Assembly: GCF_000262245.1 (NCBI RefSeq) | Contig: NZ_AJSX01000036.1 | Location: 1-64,000 of the forward strand | Direction of reading: 5' to 3' | DNA from: Pasteurella bettyae CCUG 2042 | GTDB taxonomy: Bacteria; Pseudomonadota; Gammaproteobacteria; Enterobacterales; Pasteurellaceae | Length of the DNA stretch: 64,000 nucleotides | Shown here: positions 20,753 through 31,237 of the stretch, piece by piece | How the letters are laid out: every line of letters starts with the position of its first letter | Numbering within the stretch: the first letter of the stretch is position 1 | Program-made: the position numbers and the translations under genes | Notes under the pieces: model-generated | Databases searched by the model: none | Told to the model about the DNA's origin: nothing | The model's input: only the letters and a program-made list of their open reading frames with translations

Positions 20753-21601
20753 TTATTTAGGCACCCCACGCAACAGCGGAACCGATTCAAATGGTGCAAT
20801 AGATGTCGGTGCTGGCATATTAGGAAAAATAAAGATAAATGGTTGCGGTGGAACCACTTTCTCATTACGCCATAAGTTTCCCATCCCTACCAATTGAATA
20901 TCTGCAGGTAAATTTTTTAATTCTGCTTGTAATACAGCAATAGTATTTTTCCGTGGATGACCAATAGCAATTGCTATACCATGTTTTCTTGCATATTGAA
21001 TCGCTTGTTGGTATTGATGTTGTACATCATTATAAGCATCACTATCATCAAGGAAAATATGACGATCTAATGAATTAACTCCCTGCTGTTTTGCAATTTT
21101 TCCCGCTACTGAACGACCAATTGTTCGACTATCTAGAAAAAACAAATGATGTTTATATAACTCCGCCATCAAAAAATGCATTAATGTTGAATCTGCCGTT
21201 GCTGCACTTCCCATATGATTATTCATACCAATAGCATTAGGAAGTATTTGTTTAGCCATTTGAACTCGTCGAGCCACTTCTTCTTGAGACATACCCAATA
21301 GTAACCCACCTTCTTCAATTTTCATATTATTCATAGGCTGCATGGGCATGTGAATCAAAATATCACGGCCTTGTGCTGTGGCTTGTTGATGAATATGTTT
21401 AGCATAAGGAGCAGAAGGAATAATTGCCACAGAAATCGCTTTCGGCATAGACAATATTATCTCATCCTCTCGAAGATGGTATCCCATATCATCAATGACA
21501 AGTGCAAGTTGAGCAGCCTGACTAAATAAGCTCAATAAACATAATGTCAATAAAATAACGGTTTTTTCTACCGCACTTTTAAGCCAAATAATATCAATCA
21601 T
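20753..21601 (-). CDS. yibQ: Divergent polysaccharide deacetylase family protein YibQ
   Basis: About 282 residues from ATG 21601, which overlaps the envC stop as ATGA; a Met three codons upstream is less likely. A signal peptide (VILLTLCLLSLFSQAAQ) is followed by a domain of the polysaccharide deacetylase-2 (DUF610) family: LVIDDMGYH, LIHMPMQPM, MNNHMGS and FLDSRT with metal-site Asp and His. The reaction in vivo is unknown. The pairing with envC, as in E. coli, suggests a role in cell-wall remodelling at division. Confidence 0.9.
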   Translation of the reverse strand: MIDIIWLKSAVEKTVILLTLCLLSLFSQAAQLALVIDDMGYHLREDEIILSMPKAISVAIIPSAPYAKHIHQQATAQGRDILIHMPMQPMNNMKIEEGGLLLGMSQEEVARRVQMAKQILPNAIGMNNHMGSAATADSTLMHFLMAELYKHHLFFLDSRTIGRSVAGKIAKQQGVNSLDRHIFLDDSDAYNDVQHQYQQAIQYARKHGIAIAIGHPRKNTIAVLQAELKNLPADIQLVGMGNLWRNEKVVPPQPFIFIFPNMPAPTSIAPFESVPLLRGVPK

Positions 21602-22815
21602 CTTAACCAACTTGCTGGATTCACTGCATTTCCTTGGCGGCGGATCTCAAAATACAATCCTGTTCTACCTTGGCCTCCGCTATTTCCTACTTCAGCAATT
21701 TTCTGACCACTACGCACTAAATTACCCACCTTAACGGAAACAGCTTGATTATAACCATATAAAGACATATCACCTTTACCATGATCAATCACTACCACTA
21801 AGCCATAACCTTGTAACCAACTAGCTAAAATGACCCGACCATCAGCAATCGCCTTGACTGCCGTACCTGCAGATGCACCAATCACCATGCCTTTCCATTT
21901 GACTTCACCCACCTGAGTCGCTCCATAAGAATAAAGTGTTTTACCAATCACAGGACGTGGATACTTACCAGCTAATCCTGTTCCTGTATGCATTAATTGT
22001 TGCTCTTGATTCGTCGGTTGATAAGGTCTGTTATTTTTCTTCTCTTCACTGGCTTTTTTCTGCGTATAAGCTTCACGTTCACGTTGTTCTTGCTCTTGTG
22101 CAATTTCAGAGGCACGTTGAATCTCATTACGCAATGCATTTTCATTTGCTTTTAAGGTTTCTAATTTATTCTGATCTTTTTCTAATGATTTACTTAATTG
22201 ATTAAGTGTCAACTGACGTTCATTTTTGACTTTCTGCAATTCTTGCTGTTGCTTCTTTTGAGTGGATAACTGTGTTTTTTGTTCTTCTAATTGAGAACCG
22301 AGTAAATTCTTTTGCTCATCTAATTGCTTACGTGTATCACGAATATCTTGAATAGCCGTCATACGAGCTTGATTCATATGCTCATAATAAACTTTCATAC
22401 GATCTGCTTTTTGTGCATTATCAGACAATAAGTGTTCCACAACAGAGGCAGGATTACCTGAACGATACACAGCATCAAGCTGTTTTGCTAACTTTATTTT
22501 CTGTGTTTTTTCTTGTTGTTCTAGCAATTTAATTTGCTTATTAGTTTCATTAATCACCTTACGAGTTTCTTCTACATCAGCCTGTGTCTGACGCAAATTT
22601 CCAATCACTCCACTCATTTTGGTTTCCTGAGCTTGTAAAATAGATTGGAGTTGATTTTGGGTACGTTTTTGCTCTGCAATTTTTTGTTCTTGTTGCTTAA
22701 TTTGTTGCTGAATTTTAGACAAGTCCGCAGATTGTGCAGAAAACGCCCCTAACATCCCGACACAAAAAAGTGCGGTACATTTTAAAGAAATTTTTTTATT
22801 AAAATTTGATAGCAT
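21598..22815 (-). CDS. envC: Murein hydrolase activator EnvC
   Basis: 405 residues. Signal peptide (ending FSAQSA), then a long coiled coil (about 30-260, Gln/Lys/Glu rich) and a C-terminal LytM/M23 domain (WKGMVIGASAGTAVKAIADGRVILASWLQGYGLVVVIDHGKGDMSLYGYN). The zinc-site residues of active M23 peptidases are degenerate, as in E. coli EnvC, which activates the amidases AmiA and AmiB at the septum rather than cutting wall itself. An uptake signal lies at its 5' end. It is divergent from gpmA. Confidence 0.93.
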   Translation of the reverse strand: MLSNFNKKISLKCTALFCVGMLGAFSAQSADLSKIQQQIKQQEQKIAEQKRTQNQLQSILQAQETKMSGVIGNLRQTQADVEETRKVINETNKQIKLLEQQEKTQKIKLAKQLDAVYRSGNPASVVEHLLSDNAQKADRMKVYYEHMNQARMTAIQDIRDTRKQLDEQKNLLGSQLEEQKTQLSTQKKQQQELQKVKNERQLTLNQLSKSLEKDQNKLETLKANENALRNEIQRASEIAQEQEQREREAYTQKKASEEKKNNRPYQPTNQEQQLMHTGTGLAGKYPRPVIGKTLYSYGATQVGEVKWKGMVIGASAGTAVKAIADGRVILASWLQGYGLVVVIDHGKGDMSLYGYNQAVSVKVGNLVRSGQKIAEVGNSGGQGRTGLYFEIRRQGNAVNPASWLR

Positions 22816-22971
22816 TGCTAAAACTACCCAAGCTTATTTTATCTTGTCAGTAAATATAGCATTATTTTTGCGAAAGATCAGAAAACATTAGGTTTTAACT
22901 TTTAAATCTACCCATTTTTTGCTATAAAATGCGGAGTATTTTTATTAATCCACTGACTCTAGGAGATTTTT

Positions 22972-23655
22972 ATGGAATTAGTATTTATTCGTCACGGTTT
23001 AAGTGAATGGAATGCATTAAACCTTTTTACTGGCTGGCGAGATGTCAACCTAAGTGAAAAAGGAATAGAAGAAGCTAAAGAAGCTGGTCGTAAATTAAAA
23101 GCTGCAGGTTTCGAATTTGATATTGCATTTACTTCTGTATTAACTCGTGCGATCAAAACTTGTAACTTAGTGTTAGAAGAATCTAACCAATTATGGGTTC
23201 CACAAATCAAAACATGGCGTCTAAATGAACGTCACTACGGTGGTTTACAAGGTTTAAATAAAGCCGAAGCAGCAGCTGAACATGGTGATGAACAGGTTCA
23301 TATTTGGCGTCGTTCATATGATGTTTTACCTCCAGCATTAGATCCAAAAGATCCTAACTCTGCACATAACGATCGCCGTTATGCTCATTTACCTGCTGAC
23401 GTGGTTCCAGATAATGAAAACTTAAAAGTGACTCTAGAACGTGTATTACCATTCTGGGAAGACCAAATTGCACCAGCTATCTTATCAGGTAAACGTGTAT
23501 TAGTGGCTGCGCATGGTAACTCATTACGTGCACTTGCTAAACATATTGAAGGTATCTCTGATGCTGATATCATGGATTTAGAAATCCCTACAGGTCAACC
23601 ATTAGTTTATACTTTAGATGACAACTTAAAAGTAATCAGCAAACGTTACTTATAA
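22972..23655 (+). CDS. gpmA: 2,3-bisphosphoglycerate-dependent phosphoglycerate mutase
   Basis: 227 residues, the short dPGM form seen in Haemophilus. Interconverts 3- and 2-phosphoglycerate in glycolysis. It has the catalytic [12 protein letters not shown] (phospho-His), the second His in [13 protein letters not shown], and the acid/base segment [20 protein letters not shown] precedes the ATG. Codon use is biased toward the commonest codons, as expected for a highly expressed glycolytic gene. Confidence 0.97.
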   Translation: MELVFIRHGLSEWNALNLFTGWRDVNLSEKGIEEAKEAGRKLKAAGFEFDIAFTSVLTRAIKTCNLVLEESNQLWVPQIKTWRLNERHYGGLQGLNKAEAAAEHGDEQVHIWRRSYDVLPPALDPKDPNSAHNDRRYAHLPADVVPDNENLKVTLERVLPFWEDQIAPAILSGKRVLVAAHGNSLRALAKHIEGISDADIMDLEIPTGQPLVYTLDDNLKVISKRYL

Positions 23656-23677
23656 TCTATATTTTAAATTCTAAAAG

Positions 23678-23711
23678 AAACGCCTCTCTGCATAATAGAG
23701 AGGCGTTTTTT
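23678..23711 (+). terminator. Terminator of gpmA
   Basis: CGCCTCTCT and AGAGAGGCG with a short loop and six Ts, 25 bases after the stop codon. Confidence 0.92.
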
Positions 23712-23773
23712 ATTAGAGCTTAGAAAAATTTTTCTAATTTTAACCGCACTTTTACGGTTTAAAAAAATAAAAA

Positions 23774-23793
23774 AGCGGTGTTAATACACCGCT
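23774..23793 (-). terminator. Terminator of the C4-dicarboxylate carrier gene
   Basis: Perfect arms AGCGGTGT and ACACCGCT with a 4-nt loop; the A run on the left is the T run on the minus strand. Confidence 0.85.
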
Positions 23794-23811
23794 CAATCAA
23801 TTAAAGCCAAT

Positions 23812-25134
23812 TTATAGGAATAAATTTGCGAATAGTAAACCAAAGCCAATACTGAATGCCATACTGAGTAAGCCTGGAATCATGAAGCTGTGGTTAAAAA
23901 TATACTTACCAATACGCGTTGTACCTGTTGTATCAAAGTCAATTGAAGCAATGATTGGACCATAGTTTGGAATAAAGAAATAACCATTCACCGCAACAAA
24001 TACAGCGATTAAGATTTCTGGTGAAATACCTAATGCAATACCTAGTGGGAATAAAGTTGCCACTGTTGCACCTTGGCTATTAACTAAAACAGAAAGAACA
24101 AATAATGCAAAGGCAAATGCCCATGGTGCAGTTTCAACTAAACCTTTTACCATTTCTTTTACTTCGTTCATATGAGCTTGCATTAATGTATCACCTAACC
24201 ATGCGATACCAAAGATAGCAATTACCGCACGCATACCCGCATGGAATACTGAACCACGGGTAATTTCTGTACCATCAGGTTTACAGAAGAAAATAATCAA
24301 TGCACCAATAGACAACATAACAATTTCAATAGTATGAGCCATACCCATTGGTTTACCATCAAACACTGGACGTAATGATGGAATTGCCCCCATAAGAACA
24401 ACTAATAGCGCACCAAATAGGAATAAACTCACAGATAAGATTGCGGTTGGTTTTAACTTAATTTCATCAGTTGATACAGAAGCATTATTCGCTTTTACAT
24501 ATTCTGGATCTTGTAAACGACGTTGATATTCTGGATCATCTTTTAATTCTTTACCAATTTTATTGACAAACACACAAGCTAAAGCAATCCCTAAAATAGT
24601 AGCAGGAATGGTAACCATTAATACGTCAGCTAAAGTAATGCCTTGAGGTTCAAGAAACGCAACCACTGCTACAACCGCTGCCGCAATTGGGCTTGCTACG
24701 ATAGCAAATTGAGATGCGATAACTGCCATAGAAAGTGGGCGTTCTGGACGGATACCATTATGGCGTGCAACTTCAGCAATCACAGGTAATACAGAATAAG
24801 CTACGTGACCTGTACCAGCTAAGAAGGTAAACAGCCATGTTACAGCAGGAGCCATGAAAGTAATATATTTCGGATTCTTACGTAGAATATTGGTAGCAAC
24901 TTTGATCATATAATCTAAACCGCCTGCGGCTTGCATTGCTGCTGCGGCAGAAACAACTGCCATGATCATAAACATTACATCAATTGGTAAACCAGCTGGT
25001 TTTAAACCAAAAACAAAAGATAAAATGGCAAGACCTAAACCGCCAAATACACCCAAGCCGATACCACCAACTCGAGCACCAATCAAAATACATAGTAAAA
25101 CTATGGCAAATTGAAGAAGAAACATTGCAGACAT
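23812..25134 (-). CDS. dcuB: Anaerobic C4-dicarboxylate transporter, DcuA/DcuB family
   Basis: 440 residues from ATG 25134 (GGGAGA upstream); 29 extra in-frame codons upstream are not used. About 11 transmembrane segments. Family motifs are [41 protein letters not shown] and [19 protein letters not shown]. It exchanges fumarate or aspartate for succinate during anaerobic growth. The text mixes DcuA-like ([14 protein letters not shown]) and DcuB-like (GTGHVAY, IRPERP) features; the symbol follows Haemophilus usage and is not certain. Confidence 0.87.
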   Translation of the reverse strand: MSAMFLLQFAIVLLCILIGARVGGIGLGVFGGLGLAILSFVFGLKPAGLPIDVMFMIMAVVSAAAAMQAAGGLDYMIKVATNILRKNPKYITFMAPAVTWLFTFLAGTGHVAYSVLPVIAEVARHNGIRPERPLSMAVIASQFAIVASPIAAAVVAVVAFLEPQGITLADVLMVTIPATILGIALACVFVNKIGKELKDDPEYQRRLQDPEYVKANNASVSTDEIKLKPTAILSVSLFLFGALLVVLMGAIPSLRPVFDGKPMGMAHTIEIVMLSIGALIIFFCKPDGTEITRGSVFHAGMRAVIAIFGIAWLGDTLMQAHMNEVKEMVKGLVETAPWAFAFALFVLSVLVNSQGATVATLFPLGIALGISPEILIAVFVAVNGYFFIPNYGPIIASIDFDTTGTTRIGKYIFNHSFMIPGLLSMAFSIGFGLLFANLFL

Positions 25135-25288
25135 AATTATCTCCCTGGTTACTATTTTATATTTTATTAAACTCAATTGTATTTTAATATTTCTTAAGCT
25201 ATTTAACGACAGCGATTTCATATTAGAAATAATAACAATTGAAAGCCCTTTGAAATCTGCTGTTAATATACCAATTATGGGGCATTAT

Positions 25289-25303
25289 ATCTATAATATA
25301 GAT
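25289..25303. promoter_or_regulatory. Palindrome upstream of dcu gene, possible operator
   Basis: ATCTATA and TATAGAT around one central A, followed directly by GATCAATT, which gives an FNR-like half site TTGAT on the minus strand. Anaerobic control of a Dcu carrier would be expected, but the second FNR half is poor. Confidence 0.3.
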
Positions 25304-25392
25304 CAATTAAATTGCAATAGTTTCTTTGAAAGATGAATAAACTACGGTTATACTTAACCCCTATTTTTGATTACTGATTTTTTGAGAGTAAA

Positions 25393-25830
25393 ATGGAAGA
25401 ATTAATGCCAATGGCAATTACGTTTGCCAAAAATCATACCCTATTAGTTGTAGCTTGGATTGCTGTATTTGTTTTTGTACTTGTGCAATTCATAAAATCA
25501 GCAACCAGCAAAGTTAAAATTGTTTCTAATGCAGAAGCAACGAGCTTAATTAATAATCAAGATGCCATGGTGATTGATTTGCGTAATAGTGACGAATTTA
25601 AACGTGGTCATATTGCAGGTAGCATGGAATTTAGTGCCACAGACATTAAAAACCAAAATCTTGGCAAGCTTGAACAATATAAAGAACGTCACCTTATTTT
25701 AACTTGTGCAAACGGTATAACAGCACGTTCATCAGCACAACTTCTATCAAAACAAGGGTTCTCCCATGTTTATACCTTAAATGAAGGTATTTCAGGTTGG
25801 AGAGCAGAAAACTTACCATTAGTTAAATAA
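25393..25830 (+). CDS. yibN: Membrane-anchored rhodanese-like protein
   Basis: 145 residues. One N-terminal transmembrane helix ([18 protein letters not shown]) then a single rhodanese domain with [18 protein letters not shown] and the active-site Cys loop [12 protein letters not shown]. Likely sulfur transfer at the membrane; substrate unknown. It heads yibN-secB-gpsA-cysE. In E. coli grxC lies between yibN and secB; here only 13 bp separate them and grxC is missing. Confidence 0.9.
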   Translation: MEELMPMAITFAKNHTLLVVAWIAVFVFVLVQFIKSATSKVKIVSNAEATSLINNQDAMVIDLRNSDEFKRGHIAGSMEFSATDIKNQNLGKLEQYKERHLILTCANGITARSSAQLLSKQGFSHVYTLNEGISGWRAENLPLVK

Positions 25831-25843
25831 AAGGATTATCCCA

Positions 25844-26362
25844 ATGGCAGAAGAAAATCAAGCTGTAACACCAGCAACAGAAGAACAACAAGAAGCTGTA
25901 CTGCAAATTCAACGTATTTATGTGAAAGATATTTCTTTTGAAGCACCTAATCTTCCACATATTTTCCAACAAGAGTGGAAACCTAAACTCAACTTTGATT
26001 TAAACACTGAAGCAAAACAATTAGCTGAAGATTTATATGAAGTGGTATTAAATATTTCCGTAGAAACTACATTAGAAGACAGTGGCGATCTTGCTTTCCT
26101 ATGCGAAGTTAAACAAGCAGGCGTCTTTACTATCAGTGGATTAGCAGATATTCAAATGGCACATTGCTTAACTGCACAATGTCCAAATATGTTGTTCCCA
26201 TATGCTCGTGAATTAGTTTCAAACTTAGTCAACCGTGGTACGTTCCCTGCATTAAATCTTTCTCCTGTAAATTTTGATGCATTGTTCATGGATTTCTTAC
26301 AACGCCAAGAACAAGAAGAACAAAAAGCGACTGAATCAGCTACTCCTGAAGTTCAGCATTAA
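25844..26362 (+). CDS. secB: Protein-export chaperone SecB
   Basis: 172 residues. It keeps presecretory proteins unfolded and delivers them to SecA. The conserved strand [20 protein letters not shown], the [11 protein letters not shown] segment and [31 protein letters not shown] are clear. N- and C-termini are Glu/Gln rich, somewhat longer than in E. coli (155). AAGGAT lies upstream of the ATG. Confidence 0.97.
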   Translation: MAEENQAVTPATEEQQEAVLQIQRIYVKDISFEAPNLPHIFQQEWKPKLNFDLNTEAKQLAEDLYEVVLNISVETTLEDSGDLAFLCEVKQAGVFTISGLADIQMAHCLTAQCPNMLFPYARELVSNLVNRGTFPALNLSPVNFDALFMDFLQRQEQEEQKATESATPEVQH

Positions 26363-26455
26363 TCTTAAAATCAAGATGGCACGGCTAATTTGTCCGTGCT
26401 ATTTTATTTTCGTAATATGGCTTTTTATCTTACTTCAACATTTGCGAGGTAATTT

Positions 26456-27463
26456 ATGAGTACAAATACATCTTCTGTTACGATTCTTGGTGCAGGTTCT
26501 TACGGTACAGCACTTGCTATTGCCCTCTCACGTAATGGTTATCCAACTTATCTTTGGGGACATAATCAAGAAGCTTGTCAACAAATGGCAGAACAACGTC
26601 AAAATGCACGTTTTCTTCCTAATATTACTTTCCCTGAAGCATTACAAATTGAGTCCGACTTAAAAACTGCAGTACAAAAATCAAAAAATTTACTGATCGT
26701 TGTGCCAAGTCATGTATTTGGTGATGTGATTAAACAAGTTAAACCTTATCTTACTACAGAACACCGTATTGCTTGGGCAACTAAAGGCTTAGAGCGAAAT
26801 ACAGGGCGTTTATTACAAAGCTTAGTAGAACAAGAATTAGGCACTAATTATCCTCTTGGAGTATTATCAGGCCCAACTTTTGCGAAAGAGCTTGCAACAG
26901 GTTTACCAACTGCTATTACCTTTGCTTCAAATAATGAAAAATTTGCCAAAGATTTCCAAGAACGTATTCACTGCAATAAACATTTTCGTGTATATCTCAA
27001 TTCCGATATGATTGGTGTACAACTAGGCGGTGCAATTAAAAACGTGATTGCAATTAGTGCGGGAATGTCTGATGGAATGGGATTCGGTGCCAACGCAAGA
27101 ACCGCACTGATTACACGGGGTATTGCAGAAATTAGCCGTTTAGGGGTATCCTTAGGAGCTCAAGCACATACCTTTATGGGAATGTCTGGGCTTGGAGATC
27201 TTGTGCTTACTTGTACCGACAATCAATCTCGTAATCGCCGTTTCGGTATGATGCTTGGACAAGGCATTAGTGCGGAAGCTGCTATGCAAGAAATTGGGCA
27301 AGTGGTGGAAGGCTACTACAATACTAAAGAAACCTATTTATTGGCTCAACAACAAGGCATAGAAATGCCGATTACTGAACAAGTGTATCAAGTATTATTC
27401 TATCAAAGAAATGTAAAAGAAGCCGCCTCTGCACTACTCGGACGGGAACGTAAAGATGAATAA
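26456..27463 (+). CDS. gpsA: Glycerol-3-phosphate dehydrogenase [NAD(P)+]
   Basis: 335 residues. Reduces dihydroxyacetone phosphate to sn-glycerol-3-phosphate for phospholipid synthesis. Rossmann motif [17 protein letters not shown] near the N-terminus, [17 protein letters not shown], the catalytic Lys in [17 protein letters not shown], and the C-terminal [13 protein letters not shown] are present. SD GAGG is close to the ATG. Confidence 0.97.
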   Translation: MSTNTSSVTILGAGSYGTALAIALSRNGYPTYLWGHNQEACQQMAEQRQNARFLPNITFPEALQIESDLKTAVQKSKNLLIVVPSHVFGDVIKQVKPYLTTEHRIAWATKGLERNTGRLLQSLVEQELGTNYPLGVLSGPTFAKELATGLPTAITFASNNEKFAKDFQERIHCNKHFRVYLNSDMIGVQLGGAIKNVIAISAGMSDGMGFGANARTALITRGIAEISRLGVSLGAQAHTFMGMSGLGDLVLTCTDNQSRNRRFGMMLGQGISAEAAMQEIGQVVEGYYNTKETYLLAQQQGIEMPITEQVYQVLFYQRNVKEAASALLGRERKDE

Positions 27464-27488
27464 CCTCTCATTCATAAGGAATGAAAAT

Positions 27489-28286
27489 ATGTTACTTGAA
27501 GTCTGGAATAATATTAGAAATGAAGCGAAAGGTTTGGTAGATCAAGAACCTATGTTAGCAAGCTTCTTTCACTCCACTATTTTAAAGCATAAAAATTTAG
27601 GGAGTGCTCTCAGCTATATTTTGGCGAATAAACTGGCCACTGCCACTATGCCTGCAATTACATTACGTGAAATTATTGAAGAAACATATCAAGAAGACCC
27701 ACGTATTATTGAATGTGCGGCCTGTGATATTAATGCCGTACGCCAACGTGACCCAGCTGTAGGATTATGGTCAACACCATTGCTCTATTTAAAAGGATTT
27801 CATGCTATTCAAAGCTACCGTGTGACCCATCATTTATGGTTACAACGCAGACAATCTTTAGCAATTTACTTACAAAACCAAATTTCTGTGGCTTTTGATG
27901 TGGATATTCATCCTGCTGCTCGTATCGGGCGCGGTATTATGTTTGACCATGCTACAGGTATTGTGGTCGGAGAAACTTCAGTAATTGAAAATGACGTATC
28001 TATCCTACAAGGTGTAACTCTTGGGGGTACAGGTAAAGAATGCGGTGACCGTCATCCAAAAATTCGTGAAGGTGTAATGATCGGTGCAGGTGCTAAAGTA
28101 CTTGGCAATATTGAAGTTGGCAAATATGCTAAAATTGGTGCGAATTCTGTCGTACTACAACCAGTTCCAGAATATGCCACTGCTGCAGGTGTACCCGCTA
28201 AAATTATTAGTAAAGACCGTACAACAGTACCAGCCTTTGAAATGAATCAATATTTTATTGATGATGCAGAAGCCTTAAATATCTAG
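27489..28286 (+). CDS. cysE: Serine O-acetyltransferase
   Basis: 265 residues from ATG 27489 (MLLEVWNNIR, matching the Haemophilus N-terminus); an upstream Met that would overlap gpsA by 8 bases is less likely. Makes O-acetylserine for cysteine synthesis. N-terminal helical domain, then a left-handed beta-helix of hexapeptide repeats (GIVVGETSVIENDVSILQGV, IGAGAKVLGNIEVG) with the active-site His and Asp in FDVDIHPAARIG and GDRHPKI. It ends in Ile, as needed for docking CysK. Confidence 0.96.
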   Translation: MLLEVWNNIRNEAKGLVDQEPMLASFFHSTILKHKNLGSALSYILANKLATATMPAITLREIIEETYQEDPRIIECAACDINAVRQRDPAVGLWSTPLLYLKGFHAIQSYRVTHHLWLQRRQSLAIYLQNQISVAFDVDIHPAARIGRGIMFDHATGIVVGETSVIENDVSILQGVTLGGTGKECGDRHPKIREGVMIGAGAKVLGNIEVGKYAKIGANSVVLQPVPEYATAAGVPAKIISKDRTTVPAFEMNQYFIDDAEALNI

Positions 28287-28293
28287 GAAAATT

Positions 28294-29106
28294 ATGATTA
28301 ATAAAGAGACTAAACTGTGTATGTCCTTAGCGGCTCGCCCCAGTAATCGTGGCACCAGATTCCATAACTATCTTTATGAAAAATTAAACTTAGATTTTAT
28401 CTATAAAGCGTTTACTACCACGGATATAGAACATGCAATTAAAGGGGTAAGAGCCTTAGGTATTCGTGGCTGTGCAATTTCAATGCCCTTCAAAGAAAGT
28501 TGCATTCCTTTCATTGATGAACTGTCAGAATCTGCTAAATCCATTGAATCGGTAAATACTATTGTCAATAATGATGGCTATCTCAAAGCTTATAATACGG
28601 ACTATATTGCTATCGAAAAACTCATTCAAAAATATCAATTATCGCCTCAATCAACTGTCATCTTAAGAGGCAGTGGTGGCATGGCAAAAGCGGTAGTTGC
28701 AGCCTTTAAAAATGCAGGTTTTAAACAAGTCAAAATTTTAGCCAGAAATACTATTACGGGAAAATATTTGGCTGATCTTTATGGCTATGAACACATTGAA
28801 AATTTACATGCTGAACAAGCTGATATTCTTATCAATGTGACGCCTATTGGCATGGCTGGAGGAAAAGAAGCTTCAGATTTAGCTTTTCCTGAAGCGATGA
28901 TCGAACAAGCAAAAACTATTTTTGATGTAGTAGCCATGCCTGAACTCACACCTTTTATCCAATTAGCAAAAGCGAAAGGTAAGCAAACCATTTCAGGGGC
29001 GGAAGTGGCAGTATTACAAGCTCTTGAACAATTTGAACTCTACACAGGCATTCGCCCTTCTGAACAATTAGTCGCAGAAGCAGGAGCATTTTCTAGAGCA
29101 GAATAA
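28294..29106 (+). CDS. Shikimate dehydrogenase-like protein (HI0607 type)
   Basis: 270 residues. Two-domain AroE-like oxidoreductase: substrate domain with AISMPFKES (Lys of the catalytic pair) and AYNTDYIAIEKL (Asp), and an NADP domain with LRGSGGMAKAVVAAFKNAG. The text differs from true AroE (which reads NVTxPFKE and GAGGA), matching the SDH-L subgroup whose Haemophilus member HI0607 also follows cysE. The natural substrate is uncertain. Seven bases separate it from cysE. Confidence 0.88.
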   Translation: MINKETKLCMSLAARPSNRGTRFHNYLYEKLNLDFIYKAFTTTDIEHAIKGVRALGIRGCAISMPFKESCIPFIDELSESAKSIESVNTIVNNDGYLKAYNTDYIAIEKLIQKYQLSPQSTVILRGSGGMAKAVVAAFKNAGFKQVKILARNTITGKYLADLYGYEHIENLHAEQADILINVTPIGMAGGKEASDLAFPEAMIEQAKTIFDVVAMPELTPFIQLAKAKGKQTISGAEVAVLQALEQFELYTGIRPSEQLVAEAGAFSRAE

Positions 29107-29210
29107 AGCCAACGTTGTCCAAAACCGAACACAAATTAAGGCATCAATGATGTCTAGATTTTGAAGCCAATAAAAGTGCGGTTAAAAAATAAAAAATTTA
29201 GTTGTTTACA

Positions 29211-29244
29211 CATGAAAGGCTTGAATTAATTCAAGCCTTTCATG
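29211..29244. terminator. Perfect 34-bp inverted repeat between convergent genes
   Basis: Two 17-base arms (CATGAAAGGCTTGAATT and its complement) meet with no loop, between the aroE-like gene and maoP. Probably a bidirectional terminator, though the flanking T run is weak. Confidence 0.65.
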
Positions 29245-29255
29245 ATTAAGATAAG

Positions 29256-29585
29256 TTAGTCATTTGCGTTGAAATCATCTAGATTATCGCTAACTACACC
29301 AGATAACGTATATACACGTTTTGTTGTTGAAGTATGTAAGCGATATTTATTCCAGGTTTTTTCAAAGAAAGTTTCTGCTGGTCGTTCTCCCTTACAGAAA
29401 GCAACAAACTGTTTTTCTTCTGCTGTGCTAGGATCACGTTCACCTAAATCTAACGCCTTAAATGCTTGACCATATTGCTCAAGCGCTTGTGCTTCTTTAA
29501 TTGTATAGTCACCGTGACGAGCAAAACCACGTGGATAGTTTTTATCGTCAAAGAAACGACGTTCAACACTAAAACTTTCTGCCAT
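29256..29585 (-). CDS. maoP: MaoP family protein (DUF413, YifE)
   Basis: 109 residues from ATG 29585, where AGAGGAT is correctly spaced and the text MAESFSVERRFFDDKNYPRGFARHGDYTIKEAQ aligns with E. coli YifE/MaoP; twelve earlier codons are rejected. In E. coli MaoP works with the maoS site to organise the Ori macrodomain. No maoS-like site was recognised here. The C-terminal RVYTLSGV is also conserved. Confidence 0.9.
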   Translation of the reverse strand: MAESFSVERRFFDDKNYPRGFARHGDYTIKEAQALEQYGQAFKALDLGERDPSTAEEKQFVAFCKGERPAETFFEKTWNKYRLHTSTTKRVYTLSGVVSDNLDDFNAND

Positions 29586-29656
29586 AATATCCTCTTTGTT
29601 TATATCTCTTTTAAGTGGCACGCATTAAACCAATTTTTTAGATCTTTTGCAAATAG

Positions 29657-30271
29657 TTATTTACTTAATAGACCATTTACGGTATCTACGTAGTCTTGAA
29701 CGAAATTATCATGTGATAAACCATCCATTTTTACATGGAATTTGTTATTGACATAAAAATCAGGTACTCCACGCACTTTAAATTGTTCTGCCAGATTAAT
29801 TTGTTTGTTATATAAAGCGGTTACTGCGAAACTATTAATGCCACCATCAAATTGTTCTGCACTCACACCATTATCAAGAAAAACCTGACGAACATCATTC
29901 ATAGACTGTAAAGTATTAGCTTTTGCTGCTTTAAATAAGGCTGTTTTCACTTTATCCTCAGCACCAATCGCCATTGCAAGGGCCCATGCGCGAGTTAAAT
30001 CATCAGAAATACCGCCTAAGAAGGTGACATGATATTGTTTGAATTCAGCGCCTTTAGGAAGGGCTTGCTTAATTTTTTGTGGAATCTGATATTCCAGTTC
30101 AAATGAATAACAATGAGGACAATAAAATGAGAAGAATTCAATAACTTCTGGTTGTGCAGAATGGGATTGTGCTAATGTTTCGTATTGTTTGCCTTCCGTT
30201 AAATCAGCGGCTTGCACATTGAAAGATAGTGTTGCTAAAGCTACAATGCAAGCAATAAAAAGTTTTTTCAT
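29657..30271 (-). CDS. dsbA: Periplasmic thiol:disulfide oxidoreductase DsbA
   Basis: 204 residues. Signal peptide ending FNVQAA, then a thioredoxin fold with active site FYCPHCYSFE, and the cis-Pro loop RGVPDFYVNNKF. It introduces disulfide bonds into exported proteins and is reoxidised by DsbB. It lies 24 bp downstream of yihD, the same order as in Enterobacteria. Confidence 0.96.
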   Translation of the reverse strand: MKKLFIACIVALATLSFNVQAADLTEGKQYETLAQSHSAQPEVIEFFSFYCPHCYSFELEYQIPQKIKQALPKGAEFKQYHVTFLGGISDDLTRAWALAMAIGAEDKVKTALFKAAKANTLQSMNDVRQVFLDNGVSAEQFDGGINSFAVTALYNKQINLAEQFKVRGVPDFYVNNKFHVKMDGLSHDNFVQDYVDTVNGLLSK

Positions 30272-30295
30272 TTCAGTAATCCTTTAAAACTAAGA

Positions 30296-30562
30296 TTATT
30301 TAATAATACCACGAGCCTTTAAAATTGCGGTTTTAAAGTCTTCTTCGTAGTCTTTTTTAATACCAGGAATCGGCTCTAATTTATCTTTTCCATGCATCTT
30401 TAAATGATAAATAATGACTTCATCTGATAATTCTTCAAGAGGTTTTTCGAAACCCGCCTCTTTTGCAATTTTTTGTAGAATTTGAATAAGATTTAAATCG
30501 GAATCCTTAGACCAATATGGTTGTAAAAGTTCCAAGACTTCATTAAGACGATGACATTTCAT
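30296..30562 (-). CDS. yihD: YihD (DUF1040) protein
   Basis: 88 residues from ATG 30562 ([17 protein letters not shown], matching E. coli YihD); 13 in-frame codons upstream are rejected. Small acidic cytoplasmic protein with the conserved end [19 protein letters not shown]. Function unknown. Its place next to dsbA and mobA is conserved in gammaproteobacteria. Confidence 0.92.
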   Translation of the reverse strand: MKCHRLNEVLELLQPYWSKDSDLNLIQILQKIAKEAGFEKPLEELSDEVIIYHLKMHGKDKLEPIPGIKKDYEEDFKTAILKARGIIK

Positions 30563-30628
30563 AAAGTTTTCCTTATCATCAATAAACAGGTTACAAATCA
30601 TACTTGAATTAAGAGAAGTTTACAATTT

Positions 30629-31204
30629 ATGACAATAACAATTAGTGCAGTAATTTTAGCTGGTGGTAAAGCTCGCCGTATGGGAGGCGTGGATAAAGGT
30701 TTGCAATTATGGCAAGGTAAACCTTTGGTAGAAACAATTTATCAACGTTTACATTGCCAAATTGATGCTATTTCTATTAATGCCAATCGTAATCAAGATG
30801 CTTATGCACAATTGGGTGTGCCTGTTTTTTCTGATCAAAGAGACGGATTTCAAGGCCCATTAAGTGGTATCCAAACGGCATTAGAGCAGGCCACTACAGA
30901 TTATGTATTATTTGTGCCTTGTGATAGCCCTTGCTTGCCATTAAATCTTGTAGCAAAACTAAAAAGTGCGGTAGAAAATTCAGAAATTTTAATTGCTTAT
31001 GCCCATGATGGTGAACGAGACCATCCTACTTTTTGCTTGATTTCAACCGCTCTAAAAACTGAATTAGCAGATTATTTAGCAAGCGGTGAACGTCGAATGT
31101 TATGGTTTATGAAAGCACATGGTGCAGTCGCCGTAGACTTTAGTGGAGATAAACAGGCTTTCGTTAATATGAATACTTTAGGAGATTTGCAAGAAAAGGT
31201 ATAA
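30629..31204 (+). CDS. mobA: Molybdenum cofactor guanylyltransferase
   Basis: 191 residues. Attaches GMP from GTP to molybdopterin to make the bis-MGD cofactor. N-terminal nucleotide loop LAGGKARRMGGVDKGLQLW, the RDGFQGPLSGIQ segment and the metal-binding PCDSPCLP motif are clear. It is followed 33 bp later by mobB. Confidence 0.95.
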   Translation: MTITISAVILAGGKARRMGGVDKGLQLWQGKPLVETIYQRLHCQIDAISINANRNQDAYAQLGVPVFSDQRDGFQGPLSGIQTALEQATTDYVLFVPCDSPCLPLNLVAKLKSAVENSEILIAYAHDGERDHPTFCLISTALKTELADYLASGERRMLWFMKAHGAVAVDFSGDKQAFVNMNTLGDLQEKV

Positions 31205-31237
31205 TCAATCTGCAATATTTTGGATGAGATAAACCTT

